Source: JAEUJZ01 sp964460115 (GTDB lineage: Bacteria > Myxococcota_A > Polyangia > Palsa-1104 > JAEUJZ01). Taken from it: DNA of 64,000 nucleotides. Shown here one piece after another: positions 37,001 to 44,471 of this stretch. How positions within the stretch are numbered: the stretch's first letter is position 1; every line of letters starts with the position of its first letter. The notes beneath the pieces were generated by a model. It saw nothing but the letters and a program-made list of their open reading frames with translations. It made no database searches and had not been told where the DNA came from. Location of the stretch: NCBI GenBank assembly GCA_964460115.1, contig CAYWPR010000034.1:1-64000 (forward strand), written 5' to 3'. A program made the position numbers and the translations under genes.

Positions 37001-37057
37001 CCGAGCGCTGTATCGGCTGCACCGTCTGGATTACTTGGTAATCTTAATCGTCCTTAG
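34043..37057 (+). CDS. ACP / class III aminotransferase / acyl-ACP reductase-like fusion
   Basis: 1004 residues in three parts. Residues 15-90 are an acyl carrier protein with phosphopantetheine Ser51 (GLDSVEAVG). Residues about 120-540 are a class III PLP aminotransferase: NSGAEAVEAAIK, HGFHGKTLGAL, EPIQGEGG, D336 (VFDEIQSGLGRTG) and the PLP lysine K365 (LAKALSGG). Residues about 575-955 resemble cyanobacterial long-chain acyl-ACP reductase: GLGAFTSIVTHGG, TSGNSYTA, a Rossmann loop AVVGAAGAIGRA, and C916 in AYACMAETMILALE, matching the catalytic Cys of that enzyme. I infer that the fatty acyl chain on the ACP is reduced to an aldehyde and transaminated to a primary fatty amine. The last 27 codons overlap the next gene. 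Confidence 0.9.
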   Translation: MREDAMGEKPLEPKSAAAIESWIIDYLRESLGLHSVALGPQTRLFAIGLDSVEAVGMAEALAAWLGTKIAPTIAWDQPTIAALASYLAGEAQAEPPLAASAGDAERPKDLEKSAEHPFAAHINPHLSRLLSQLSLDKRFVRGLGCKLYDDEGREYLDFIAAYGALPFGHNPPEIWQALHAVHAQSEPNLIQPSYMNAAGELAARLLSICPPGMRYVSFANSGAEAVEAAIKMCRLATGRPGILSTQHGFHGKTLGALSATGNTRYHGVGSPVLHFDSIPYGDAAALRTALASRPGHYAAFLVEPIQGEGGIVMPPPGYLSEVRAACTAANVLLVFDEIQSGLGRTGAWFACNHEGVVPDVMTLAKALSGGLIPIGAVVAAAHAYSPEFARKHSSTFAGGSLACRAGLATLDYLSRNQGALIRQVAENGQRFKAGLERLAARCPHLISEVRGRGYFLGLRFAVHRRTWPSSILGVAADAGGLAPIFASYLLNVEGVRLAPTLNGTDVIRIEPPLIATWAECETVLSAIERALDVFASGDAARVLGGILARAPWSGRQPHPDREDALIIPQPRADGGRFAFLLHPLELSSYADFDRSLSAMPPSELKAAVRCVHGLATPAVVGDAHIESATGQTAYGEFIMLGHTAAELVAMSHDEAVEVIGEAVEMARDRGAQIVGLGAFTSIVTHGGLSVSHSDVAVTSGNSYTAVAAHDALMLALAQRSVADATIAVVGAAGAIGRAVSILLSESAARLILVGNPHRSAASTRARLLDVVAAACQHVVLQAAANSDRPRGRLAQHILSAAGVPRAGAPVAAYGELAKQLTLSGSTDFFVLGQDASAAVQSADAILTATSATGALFTAADFVPGAVICDISRPRNIGPELRAARPDLLVIDGGVIAIPGQPDIGGFGLPKGHAYACMAETMILALEKRYAHMSLGGELSLGSIDLLRTLGQKHGFRVVTSSADRSVDSSPQPRRRSVHGQVQHLSQPSAVSAAPSGLLGNLNRP

Positions 37058-37439
37058 TGCGGCCGTCCTTCTTCATGCCAGCCAGGTCAATTGGCTGCGG
37101 TTTGTGATTGCCTTTGCCTGGATCGATCTCGTAGGTACGCTACCTGCCTGGTATTGTTACTACCTGCGCCGCAGCGGCGAGCACCGGCGTATTCCGGTCA
37201 TCTATTATCGGCTTTACAACTTCGCGCACAGCGTTACGACAAACGCCATCCTGGTCGGTATTTGGTATCTAATCAGCGGCGCTTGGGAGTGGGCGATGCT
37301 CGCGGCTCCTATTCACTTGGCCGGAGACCGCTCGCTGTTTGGAAATACTTACAAGCCCGAGGGGCTGGCGTTCGAACCGGTTCCAAACTCGGAGTATGAG
37401 CGCTTCCTTGATCAGTACGAGCGCGCCGGTCACTTTTAG
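36975..37439 (+). CDS. Small integral membrane protein of the cluster
   Basis: 154 residues. GGAGAA lies 9 nt before the ATG, and the gene begins 83 nt inside the end of the fusion gene, in another frame. Three to four hydrophobic helices are visible (about 18-36, 40-62, 85-105). The central YYRLYNFAHS and the C-terminal APIHLAGDRSLFGNTYKP are polar, His/Tyr-rich stretches. I do not recognise the family. Tight coupling suggests a partner of the enzymes on either side. In valanimycin biosynthesis a membrane protein, VlmO, works before the diiron enzyme VlmB, but I cannot show homology from the sequence alone. Confidence 0.8.
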   Translation: MDKYNTFHSRALYRLHRLDYLVILIVLSAAVLLHASQVNWLRFVIAFAWIDLVGTLPAWYCYYLRRSGEHRRIPVIYYRLYNFAHSVTTNAILVGIWYLISGAWEWAMLAAPIHLAGDRSLFGNTYKPEGLAFEPVPNSEYERFLDQYERAGHF

Positions 37440-37468
37440 AGCAGTCAGCAACGTACAGGAGATATCTT

Positions 37469-38425
37469 ATGACAAGTCCAAAGTACCGCGAGACGGACTG
37501 GAATCAGGCCCCGGATTTGCTTGACGGCGCTCTTCACCTGAATCTGACGCCAGAGATGTGCGACATTGAATACTGGCTGCAGGCTGTCGCGTTTGGCACC
37601 CTCAAGGGCCAGGTACATGGCCATGCACCCGATGCCGTGGTGCCCAAGTACCTTTTGGAACCCGGACCGCTGCGCGAGGCGATTTTAGAGGAATATGCTT
37701 TTCGCACCATTTCTGAGGAAATGGGAACGCGTGCGATCTCGCACATGGTTCGTACCGCACCGACTCGAGCGACGATGGACTTTTATGCCACGCAGCTTTT
37801 CGATGAGGCCCGCCACGCCGCAGTATTTCGCCGCCATCTTTCGGATCTTGGCGTCTTGGCCGAGGAACTGGATGCATTTTTAGAAGCCAAAGTCGGCGAC
37901 AAGCGCGATGCGGTGCTGGTACCGCTGGAACGCTTTGCGCTTGAGACCGCGGGCGGGCGCGATGACTTTATCGTCGCAGTGCTCATGCTGACGGTGATCG
38001 TCGAGGGCGTTTTGGCGCCGGCTTCGGAGATGAGCGAGCGCAAGTGGCATGTGCTAAACCCGCCCGCGGCACAGACGGCGCGCGGGGCCAATATCGACGA
38101 GATTCGGCACTTGGTTGTCGGCAGCGCGGTGGTTCGCGACTACTTGGCGAAAAACCCCGGCGAGCGGCTGCGTCTGCTCGGGCTTGTGGGGCAGGGGATG
38201 GAGTTGTGGAAGAAACTGCCCATTCGCGATGTGATCGTGCGCCGAGAGGTGCTCTTTCAAGAAGGTTTGAAACAAGTCAGCGAAGTTCTGGGCGATTACG
38301 AGCTTGTGCCGGGGCGCCGCCTTGTCGACACTTCGGTCGAAGAGCGCCTGGGCATTCAGATGCAATGGTCGGCCAAGATGCAGACCACGCGCCTTGGCTA
38401 TATGGGCCTGACTCCGCCGGCATAG
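37469..38425 (+). CDS. Ferritin-like diiron protein resembling VlmB
   Basis: 318 residues behind AGGAGAT. The all-helical protein carries a diiron-type ligand set: E74/E75 and E83/E84, an ExxH in LFDEARHAAVF (E113, H116), E179 in IVEGVL and a second ExxH in NIDEIRHLVVG (E211, H214). The overall pattern, including the opening APDLLDGAL and the closing TRLGYMGL, matches my memory of VlmB-like proteins; VlmB of valanimycin biosynthesis oxidises an N-N bond to an azoxy group. A different diiron oxygenase reaction, such as amine N-oxygenation, is also possible. It lies directly downstream of the fatty-amine module, which would supply a nitrogen substrate. Confidence 0.8.
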   Translation: MTSPKYRETDWNQAPDLLDGALHLNLTPEMCDIEYWLQAVAFGTLKGQVHGHAPDAVVPKYLLEPGPLREAILEEYAFRTISEEMGTRAISHMVRTAPTRATMDFYATQLFDEARHAAVFRRHLSDLGVLAEELDAFLEAKVGDKRDAVLVPLERFALETAGGRDDFIVAVLMLTVIVEGVLAPASEMSERKWHVLNPPAAQTARGANIDEIRHLVVGSAVVRDYLAKNPGERLRLLGLVGQGMELWKKLPIRDVIVRREVLFQEGLKQVSEVLGDYELVPGRRLVDTSVEERLGIQMQWSAKMQTTRLGYMGLTPPA

Positions 38426-38461
38426 TCGCTGCGGCCTTTTCGTCCTGCGAGGAACCTATCG

Positions 38462-39526
38462 ATGAAAAAGGTGATGCTGACCGGAAGCGACGGCGCCATT
38501 GGTGCCTTGGTGCTCGACGCGGTAGCCGCGCAGCCGGAAGTAGAGCAGATCTATGTACTTTCCGAAAGACCGGCCGACGCCGCGGAAAGCGCGCCAAACC
38601 GTGCTGCGCCGCCGCGGGGCGCTTTGGGCGCAGCTTTGCAGACGCTAGTAGTCGACCTGCAAAAACCGCGCTTCGGACTTGATGAAAAGGCTTTTTTCGA
38701 ATTGTGCGCGTCTGTGGACACAATTTTTCACTGTGCTGAGCGTACGTCCATCGATCAGGATCTGCAGACCGCGCGCGCCTTTAATACGCAGCCCATCGCC
38801 ACTTTCATCGAGATGCTGCAGCAAAACCCCGCCGCTCGGCTGGCGCAGCTTTCGACGACGCTTGTGGCCGGCAATCGGCGCGGCCTGTTTACCGAATTCG
38901 ATCTGGCTTGTGGTCAGAACTTTCACAACGCCTATGAACAAAGCAAGTTCGAGGCCGAGCGCATGCTGCGAGATTCCGCTGTCATGTCGCGCGTCATCGT
39001 CTTTCGCCGCAGCTTGACGGCAGATAAGCGGAGCCCGTCGCCCGCCATGCAAGCGGCCTCGCCCTTGGCCAGTCTGATAGAGGGTCTGCGCGCGGGCAAG
39101 TTGATGGTGATTGCCGGCGATCCGCACATGCACCTTGATGCCGTGCCGCTGTCCTATGTCGCCGATAGCATGGTGGCGCTGGCCCAGCAAAAAGAGGCGC
39201 TGGGAAAGACCCTGCACCTTGTGGCTGGCTGGTCGCGTCCATGGCCGCTTTCGCATCTGGTGGCCGCCATCAGAGGGCGTTTTGGTCGCGGCCGGGCGCG
39301 CTTTATGCCGCCGGCCTTGTCGATTCTGGCGCGGGTGCTAAACCTGCTCAGTTTCGGCCTTATCGGCACCTTTCCGGGGCGCCGCGCGGACCTTTTGCCC
39401 TACTTTCGGCACCGCTGTATCTTCGACAATTTTCAAGCCCACGCGCTGCTTTCGCCCCTTGGTCGCGACTGCCCGGTGCAGGAGTCCTGCCTTATGGACT
39501 TGCTCGGCGCCGTCGAGCAGAAGTGA
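38462..39526 (+). CDS. Extended SDR-family reductase (NAD-binding, fatty acyl reductase-like)
   Basis: 354 residues behind GAGGAA. The N-terminal Rossmann motif is MLTGSDGAIGALV, and the catalytic YxxxK pair is in YEQSKFEAERML. The arrangement (FHCAERTSID..., LSTTLVAGNRRG) is close to the NAD-binding-4/thioester-reductase type, and the C-terminus is basic with one hydrophobic patch. It probably reduces or oxidises a lipid intermediate with NAD(P)H. As the fusion already carries an acyl-ACP reductase, a later step (ketone or imine reduction) is likely. Substrate unknown. Confidence 0.8.
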   Translation: MKKVMLTGSDGAIGALVLDAVAAQPEVEQIYVLSERPADAAESAPNRAAPPRGALGAALQTLVVDLQKPRFGLDEKAFFELCASVDTIFHCAERTSIDQDLQTARAFNTQPIATFIEMLQQNPAARLAQLSTTLVAGNRRGLFTEFDLACGQNFHNAYEQSKFEAERMLRDSAVMSRVIVFRRSLTADKRSPSPAMQAASPLASLIEGLRAGKLMVIAGDPHMHLDAVPLSYVADSMVALAQQKEALGKTLHLVAGWSRPWPLSHLVAAIRGRFGRGRARFMPPALSILARVLNLLSFGLIGTFPGRRADLLPYFRHRCIFDNFQAHALLSPLGRDCPVQESCLMDLLGAVEQK

Positions 39527-39561
39527 ACGAATAACCCCCGGTCTTTTTGAGCGAGAAAACC

Positions 39562-40701
39562 ATGTCTCTAATGAAAAGTGAGCGAGCCACCCTCGAAGAA
39601 TACTTACCGGGTCTTGACGCATATCTTGCGGCCGCCCCCTTGATGGAGATTGAGCAACCTGGCGGCGCCGCCATTCGCGCCTATCGCGATCATGGCGGCG
39701 CGGCACTGCTTATTCCCACCGCGCAGGGCGGCAAAGGCGCTACTCCGCGTGATGCCGCGCGCATACACCGGGCCCTTGGCTGCCGCGCTCCATCGCTGGC
39801 GGTGGCCATCAGCATGCACAATTTTTCCGTGGGCACCCTGGTCGAGTTCGGCATTTTTGGCGGCGACGAAGCCTGCGCGGCCTTGCTTTGCTCCGTCGCA
39901 GAGAATCGTCTGCTTATGGCTTCGGGCTTTGCCGAGGGACGCTCGGGTACGAGCATTTTGGCGGCTTCCATGGAAGCTCGGCCCACTGACGATGGTGGCT
40001 ATATCGTGCGCGGCAGCAAAAAGCCGTGCAGCTTGACCCGATCCATGGATCTGCTCACAGGCAGCGCTATGCTGATAGATCCAAAGGGCAAGCTGGCACC
40101 GCGGCGTTCCGTCGTCCTTGTGCCCGCGGACCTGCCGGGTATCGTGCGCCGGCCGTTTTGGGGCAGCTCGGTGCTAATCGGCGCCGAAAGCGATGAGCTG
40201 GTTCTCGATGATGTATACATCCCCGGCGATTTCTTATTTCCGACCGAGAACCAGGCCGGCCTCGATCCCGTAGAGATTCTGGGCTACGTCTGGCTGCAGC
40301 TTTTGCTTGGGGCGTCCTATCTGGGCGTGGCCACGGCCCTGGTCGAGCGCGTCACCCAGCAAGCCAAAGGCAACGCCAGCGAGCGCGCCCAACTTGGCAT
40401 TGAAGTCGAGGGCGCCATGTCCATGCTAGAGGGCGTTGCCTATGCCATGGGCTCGGGCATGAACAGCGAAGATCTTTTGGCGCGCGTCTTTTTCGTCCGC
40501 TATGCCGTGCAAAAAGCGATAGAGCGCGCGTCCATGGCAGCGGCCGAGCTTCTGGGCGGTATTCATTACATGTCAGCGCCCGACGTGGCTTATCTACTTT
40601 CGGCGACGCGGGCGCTGGCCTTTCATCCGCCGTCGCGCCTCAGCAACGCCGAGCCACTTAGCGATTACCTAGTCGGTAAGCCGTCGCTCGGCAAAGTCTA
40701 G
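39562..40701 (+). CDS. Acyl-CoA dehydrogenase-like flavoprotein
   Basis: 379 residues from ATG 39562; a TTG at 39547 is an alternative. The three-part acyl-CoA dehydrogenase architecture is visible: N-terminal helices, the central beta domain (ASGFAEGRSGTSILAASMEA, VRGSKKPCSLTRSMDLL, LVLDDVYIPGDF) and a C-terminal helical bundle (AAAELLGGIHYM). The usual C-terminal YEGTxEI segment is missing. Relatives include acyl dehydrogenases such as TamT, which desaturates an ACP-bound chain in tambjamine biosynthesis, and group D flavin monooxygenases such as the amine N-hydroxylase VlmH. Either role would fit here; N-hydroxylation of the fatty amine is the more interesting one. Confidence 0.85.
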   Translation: MSLMKSERATLEEYLPGLDAYLAAAPLMEIEQPGGAAIRAYRDHGGAALLIPTAQGGKGATPRDAARIHRALGCRAPSLAVAISMHNFSVGTLVEFGIFGGDEACAALLCSVAENRLLMASGFAEGRSGTSILAASMEARPTDDGGYIVRGSKKPCSLTRSMDLLTGSAMLIDPKGKLAPRRSVVLVPADLPGIVRRPFWGSSVLIGAESDELVLDDVYIPGDFLFPTENQAGLDPVEILGYVWLQLLLGASYLGVATALVERVTQQAKGNASERAQLGIEVEGAMSMLEGVAYAMGSGMNSEDLLARVFFVRYAVQKAIERASMAAAELLGGIHYMSAPDVAYLLSATRALAFHPPSRLSNAEPLSDYLVGKPSLGKV

Positions 40702-40731
40702 CGGCTGACTTCCTGTATGTAGGGATGGTGC

Positions 40732-41856
40732 ATGCACACGCAATGGTACGAATCAATCGACGGACTTGGTGCTTTACGCATCGCGCCGCTGCAAGGCTCA
40801 CCCGTAGACTTTTCCTATGGTCTTTTGCGCGCCGTAGAGCTGTCGCTGTGGGGCGATGTTCGAGTCCGCTATCTCAGCATTGAGGAAGGACGTACGGTCC
40901 TTGGCTTTGTGCCCATTTACTTTGGCACCAACATCGAGTTTATGGCCATCATGCCCACCCTGATGCGGCGCGCCTATGCTGCCATCGTCGAGCATCTGGG
41001 CATCGGGCAGGCCTATCGCGTCGGGGTTGCCGGATCGCTGATCTCGGATCGCGGGTTTATTCCCCTGCTTCCGGAATGTGATAAAGATGCCGTTCTGGAT
41101 CGCATGCTCGATGGTGTGGATGAGCTGGCCAAAGAGCAGAAGCTGCACCTTGGCTTTATCAAAGACGTGCACCAGGATTTTCCAGGCATCGATCGCTTCC
41201 GCCGCCGTACTGACTTTGTGGAGTGCTACTCGTTGCCGACGGTGCGAGTGGACACCAATTTTGCCTCGGAAAACGACTACATCAGCAGTTTGTCGGCCAA
41301 TGGGCGCAGCCACGCGCGCCGCACTTTGAAGAAAGCGAAGCAGCTTTTCAGCATTCGCTACGAATCGAACTACGCTGATTTGATTCCGCAGCTATATCCT
41401 TTGTTTCGCGCCACGTATCTCAAGGCGCCGTTTAAGCTGGAGGAGCCGCCGCCGCAGTTTTTCTACGAGTGTGCGCGCGCCACCCCGCCCGGTTCCGAGG
41501 TCATTCTGTGTGAACGCGGCAATCGCATTGTTGGTGCGTATCTGATTTATTTTCACGGCGGACAGCAGCTAAACAAGCGTGTCGGCATTGACTATAGCGA
41601 AGAGGAAAGCGCGCTCGTCTATAACGCCATCAATTACTACAGCCTGATTCGCGCGGTGGAGCGCGGCATTCCGCTTTCCTACCTGGGCCAAAGCACCTAC
41701 ACGCCCAAGCTGCGCATGGGCGGAAAGCTTGAGGACCAATTCCTTTTTATCAAGGGGTATCAGCTAGGAGTACGTCTGAGTCTGCCGATGCAGAAGCTGT
41801 GGATGAACCGCTACTGCGCAGCCAAGATTGAACCTGTGGCAAAATATGGAGAATGA
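40732..41856 (+). CDS. Fem/GNAT-fold transferase (BioF2/Acetyltransf_6-like)
   Basis: 374 residues. The segment SSLSANGRSHARRTLKKAKQ and the later VILCERGNRIVGAYLIYFHG, LNKRVGID, LVYNAINYYSLIRAVERG and YLGQSTYTPKLRMGG fit the double-GNAT proteins related to FemAB. FemAB enzymes move aminoacyl groups from aminoacyl-tRNA to an amine; other relatives use acyl-CoA. In valanimycin biosynthesis a seryl group is transferred from seryl-tRNA to a hydroxylamine by VlmA. This product may do the equivalent with the fatty hydroxylamine, but the link is by context only. Its stop overlaps the next start (ATGA). Confidence 0.8.
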   Translation: MHTQWYESIDGLGALRIAPLQGSPVDFSYGLLRAVELSLWGDVRVRYLSIEEGRTVLGFVPIYFGTNIEFMAIMPTLMRRAYAAIVEHLGIGQAYRVGVAGSLISDRGFIPLLPECDKDAVLDRMLDGVDELAKEQKLHLGFIKDVHQDFPGIDRFRRRTDFVECYSLPTVRVDTNFASENDYISSLSANGRSHARRTLKKAKQLFSIRYESNYADLIPQLYPLFRATYLKAPFKLEEPPPQFFYECARATPPGSEVILCERGNRIVGAYLIYFHGGQQLNKRVGIDYSEEESALVYNAINYYSLIRAVERGIPLSYLGQSTYTPKLRMGGKLEDQFLFIKGYQLGVRLSLPMQKLWMNRYCAAKIEPVAKYGE

Positions 41857-42437
41857 GCTCCGACTGCGAAAAAAGCCCAGGTGTACTTGTGCAGGTGCCC
41901 GATACGCCACTTGTACGCGAAGCCAGAGCCTTGGTGGAGCGCGCGGCTCCGCCCCTTTTGCTGGCGCACAGTCTGCGTTGCTTTCTGCTCGGCCGTGCCT
42001 ATGGCCGCAAGCATGGAATCGATTGCAACGAAGAAGATTTTTTGCTTGCGGCGCTATTTCACGATCTGGGGCTGTGCGCGAATTACCGCGATTCGCATCT
42101 GCCATTTCCGATGGTGGGCAGCCGGGCGCTGCGCGGATTTTTGGCCGAGCGTGGCGTCCTGGCCGAGCGTATAGACCCCATGGTCGATGCCATCGACTTT
42201 CATATGCAGATGCGACCGCGCTGGGCCAAAGGGACGACGGCGGGGCTGCTTCAGATCGGCGCGTGGATGGACATCACCGGACTGCGTGCGTGGAGCGTGC
42301 GCCCCGAGTCCAAGGCCATCGAAACCGCGTATCCGCGGGGCTCCATCCGCACCCGCTTTTACAGCATGGTCTTTGGCAGTTTCGGCAGCGCGGGATCTTG
42401 CCTTGGCATCCTTTTTCCAGAGCGTTATCGCCGCTAA
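41853..42437 (+). CDS. HD-domain hydrolase (cyanamide hydratase-like)
   Basis: 194 residues with a 4-bp ATGA overlap with the previous gene. A small HD domain is seen: H39 (LLLAHSLRCF), H70-D71 (ALFHDLGLC), and a further His pair near IDFHMQMRPRW. The spacing and length suit the cyanamide hydratase-like/small HD family, which acts on small nitrogenous molecules or nucleotides. Its translational coupling to the transferase gene argues for a role in the same pathway. Substrate unknown. Confidence 0.82.
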   Translation: MSSDCEKSPGVLVQVPDTPLVREARALVERAAPPLLLAHSLRCFLLGRAYGRKHGIDCNEEDFLLAALFHDLGLCANYRDSHLPFPMVGSRALRGFLAERGVLAERIDPMVDAIDFHMQMRPRWAKGTTAGLLQIGAWMDITGLRAWSVRPESKAIETAYPRGSIRTRFYSMVFGSFGSAGSCLGILFPERYRR

Positions 42438-43369
42438 GTTTCGTCGCGTTTCTCGCCGAGGGGCTTATCCAGTTTGGCGACAAGCCATGCGGCGGTCTCT
42501 TCCCAGGCTGGGCGCGAGATTTCTTCCTTGGTGACAAGCGTCATGTGATCGGCTCCCGATACGCGCCGCATCGTGTGATTCGGAACCGGCGCCAGAAAAC
42601 GCGCAGCGCATTCCTCAACGCACAACAGGTGGTCGCGGTCGCCGACGATAGCCAGCACCGGCGCGCTTACCTTGGCGCGACCTTCCAGGTAATCGAGGCC
42701 GTCTTTGAGCCGCAAGCAGCTATCGGTCTTGGCCCAGCGGTAGAAATCGTTGACCAGGGACAATGGTTCGTCATCGGTGCCCATGCGCATCCGCTGCGCT
42801 GGATAGTACCCAAAAAGCCGGCTGACAATCTTCCAGGCGGCCAATGTGGCGCGCTTGCGCAGCCAGCGTCCGCGTCGCGGTTCCAAGCGGGGCAGCCACA
42901 GATTGGCAGCATAAAGCACAAGCGCGTCGACTTTCGCCCGCGGCGTAATTCCAAGCCACAAGAGGGACGCATGGCCGACGAGGCTATGTCCAAGGACGCC
43001 AAGGTGCAGGTCCGGATGCCGCTTTTGGGCCCAGTCTATAACGGCAGGGATGTCGCCGTTCAGAACGTCGTCATAGGTCCACTGGCCGCCGGCCGCAGCA
43101 GCGGATTGGGGATTGCTTTCGCCATGGCCGCGTACATCGAAGGTATATACGTGCAGCCCGGCCTTGGCCAAAGTGCTGGCCAGCCCGCGGCCGCGCGGCC
43201 TGTCGAGCGTGCGCCGATTGCACATCATGGCATGACCGGCGACTACGACACCGCGCGGACGACCGTGCGCCGGAAACTCAGACACTGCCAAGGACCATTC
43301 TGCGACCGGTACGCGATGTGTGACTACGCCAGGATATTGTGAGTCTTCCATGGAATTTGCGGCCATCAT
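42434..43369 (-). CDS. Alpha/beta hydrolase
   Basis: About 311 residues from ATG 43369 (start uncertain; a TTG at 43393 and later ATGs are in frame). The nucleophile elbow is GHSLVGH (S129), preceded by the oxyanion strand VVVAGHAMM and the DVRGHGES turn. The acid is probably in IVGDRDHLL and the His in SGADHMTLV. It resembles lysophospholipase or monoacylglycerol lipase-type hydrolases. It is the only minus-strand gene within the cluster, ending 4 bp inside the HD gene. Confidence 0.88.
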   Translation of the reverse strand: MMAANSMEDSQYPGVVTHRVPVAEWSLAVSEFPAHGRPRGVVVAGHAMMCNRRTLDRPRGRGLASTLAKAGLHVYTFDVRGHGESNPQSAAAAGGQWTYDDVLNGDIPAVIDWAQKRHPDLHLGVLGHSLVGHASLLWLGITPRAKVDALVLYAANLWLPRLEPRRGRWLRKRATLAAWKIVSRLFGYYPAQRMRMGTDDEPLSLVNDFYRWAKTDSCLRLKDGLDYLEGRAKVSAPVLAIVGDRDHLLCVEECAARFLAPVPNHTMRRVSGADHMTLVTKEEISRPAWEETAAWLVAKLDKPLGEKRDET

Positions 43370-43428
43370 ACCGATCCGCGTCCACACAGCCAACCCTTCA
43401 CCGCGCTACTTGATGGTGAGCTTTTAGA

Positions 43429-44409
43429 ATGGAGGGCGAAGTTTCTAAAATGACAACCTCTCCGAGGAATCAGAAGACCGGCGGCACTTATGGGATACAG
43501 AAGTCGGCGTCGGTTTCAATGCTGTGGTTTCGCGTCTCCATCGTATATGCGGGGGGGCTTGCGGCGCTTCTTTATTATCCGCTTACCAAGTCGCTATTTT
43601 GGCTCTTTGTTGCAAGCTATGCGCTTCGCATCTGGGGATCGGAAGTAGCGAATCATCGATATTTTGCGCATCGCGCATTTCGCGCGGGCCGTATCATGCA
43701 ATTCATGATGGCCTTCGTCTCTTGTATGGCGGGCCAACGCGGGCCGCTATGGTGGGCCGCCAATCATTATATACATCACCGCAATGCGGATACCAAAGAG
43801 GATCCGCATTCGCCAGTTGCGCACTCTTTTTGGACTGCCCAATCAGGTTGGTTCATGAAGCCGCAAAACCTCGACACCAATCTAGATCTTGTCGCTTATT
43901 ATGCTAAATTTCCCGAACTGCGCTGGCTCAATAAGCACTATAGCGAAGTTTTCTTTGGCACATCGCTTTTGCTGTTTTTTGCTGGTCATTATGGCTTATT
44001 TGGCCAGCAGGTTAGTGGCATGGCGGCGATCTGCTGGGGCGCATTCTTGCCGACGACGCTGTCTGTTCATATCGTCTCGCTCGTCAACTCACTTGGACAC
44101 TGGCGACGCGGTCTAGGCGGTTCTCGCCGTTATGATACTGCTGACGAATCGGTGAACCGGCCGATTTTGGCGCTATTTACCTTTGGCATGGGCTGGCACA
44201 ACAATCACCACCGTTATGCCGCTGCCGCTCGCGGGGGTTTTGCCTGGTACGAAATCGATATCGGCTATTACTCGCTGTATGCGCTTTCACTTGTCGGGTT
44301 GGTTCGTGATCTGCGACCCGTGCCGACCCGAATTCTCGCAGAAGGCAATATCGTCCCCGGCACGGCCGTCACTTCACGTGAAGCAGAGGCGGAGGATGCA
44401 GAGTCCTAA
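43429..44409 (+). CDS. Membrane fatty acyl desaturase (delta-9-like)
   Basis: 326 residues; ATG 43450 is an alternative start. Three histidine boxes are present: HRYFAH (76-81), HYIHH (113-117) and HNNHH (257-261), separated by four hydrophobic helices. This is the acyl-CoA/acyl-lipid desaturase arrangement, a diiron site at the cytoplasmic membrane face that inserts a double bond using O2 and reduced ferredoxin or cytochrome b5. It is divergent from the hydrolase gene and may unsaturate the fatty chain of the cluster product or general membrane lipids. Confidence 0.9.
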   Translation: MEGEVSKMTTSPRNQKTGGTYGIQKSASVSMLWFRVSIVYAGGLAALLYYPLTKSLFWLFVASYALRIWGSEVANHRYFAHRAFRAGRIMQFMMAFVSCMAGQRGPLWWAANHYIHHRNADTKEDPHSPVAHSFWTAQSGWFMKPQNLDTNLDLVAYYAKFPELRWLNKHYSEVFFGTSLLLFFAGHYGLFGQQVSGMAAICWGAFLPTTLSVHIVSLVNSLGHWRRGLGGSRRYDTADESVNRPILALFTFGMGWHNNHHRYAAAARGGFAWYEIDIGYYSLYALSLVGLVRDLRPVPTRILAEGNIVPGTAVTSREAEAEDAES

Positions 44410-44471
44410 TTCATCCACGCGTCATTTCGCTGTGCCGTCGTTAATCCTTTCCCAAAAAGCTGGAGCAGACC

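Noticed and set aside
41828..43342. 504-codon plus-strand frame across the HD and hydrolase genes
   Set aside because: It overlaps two genes with clear motifs on other frames and has an atypical Arg/Ala composition.
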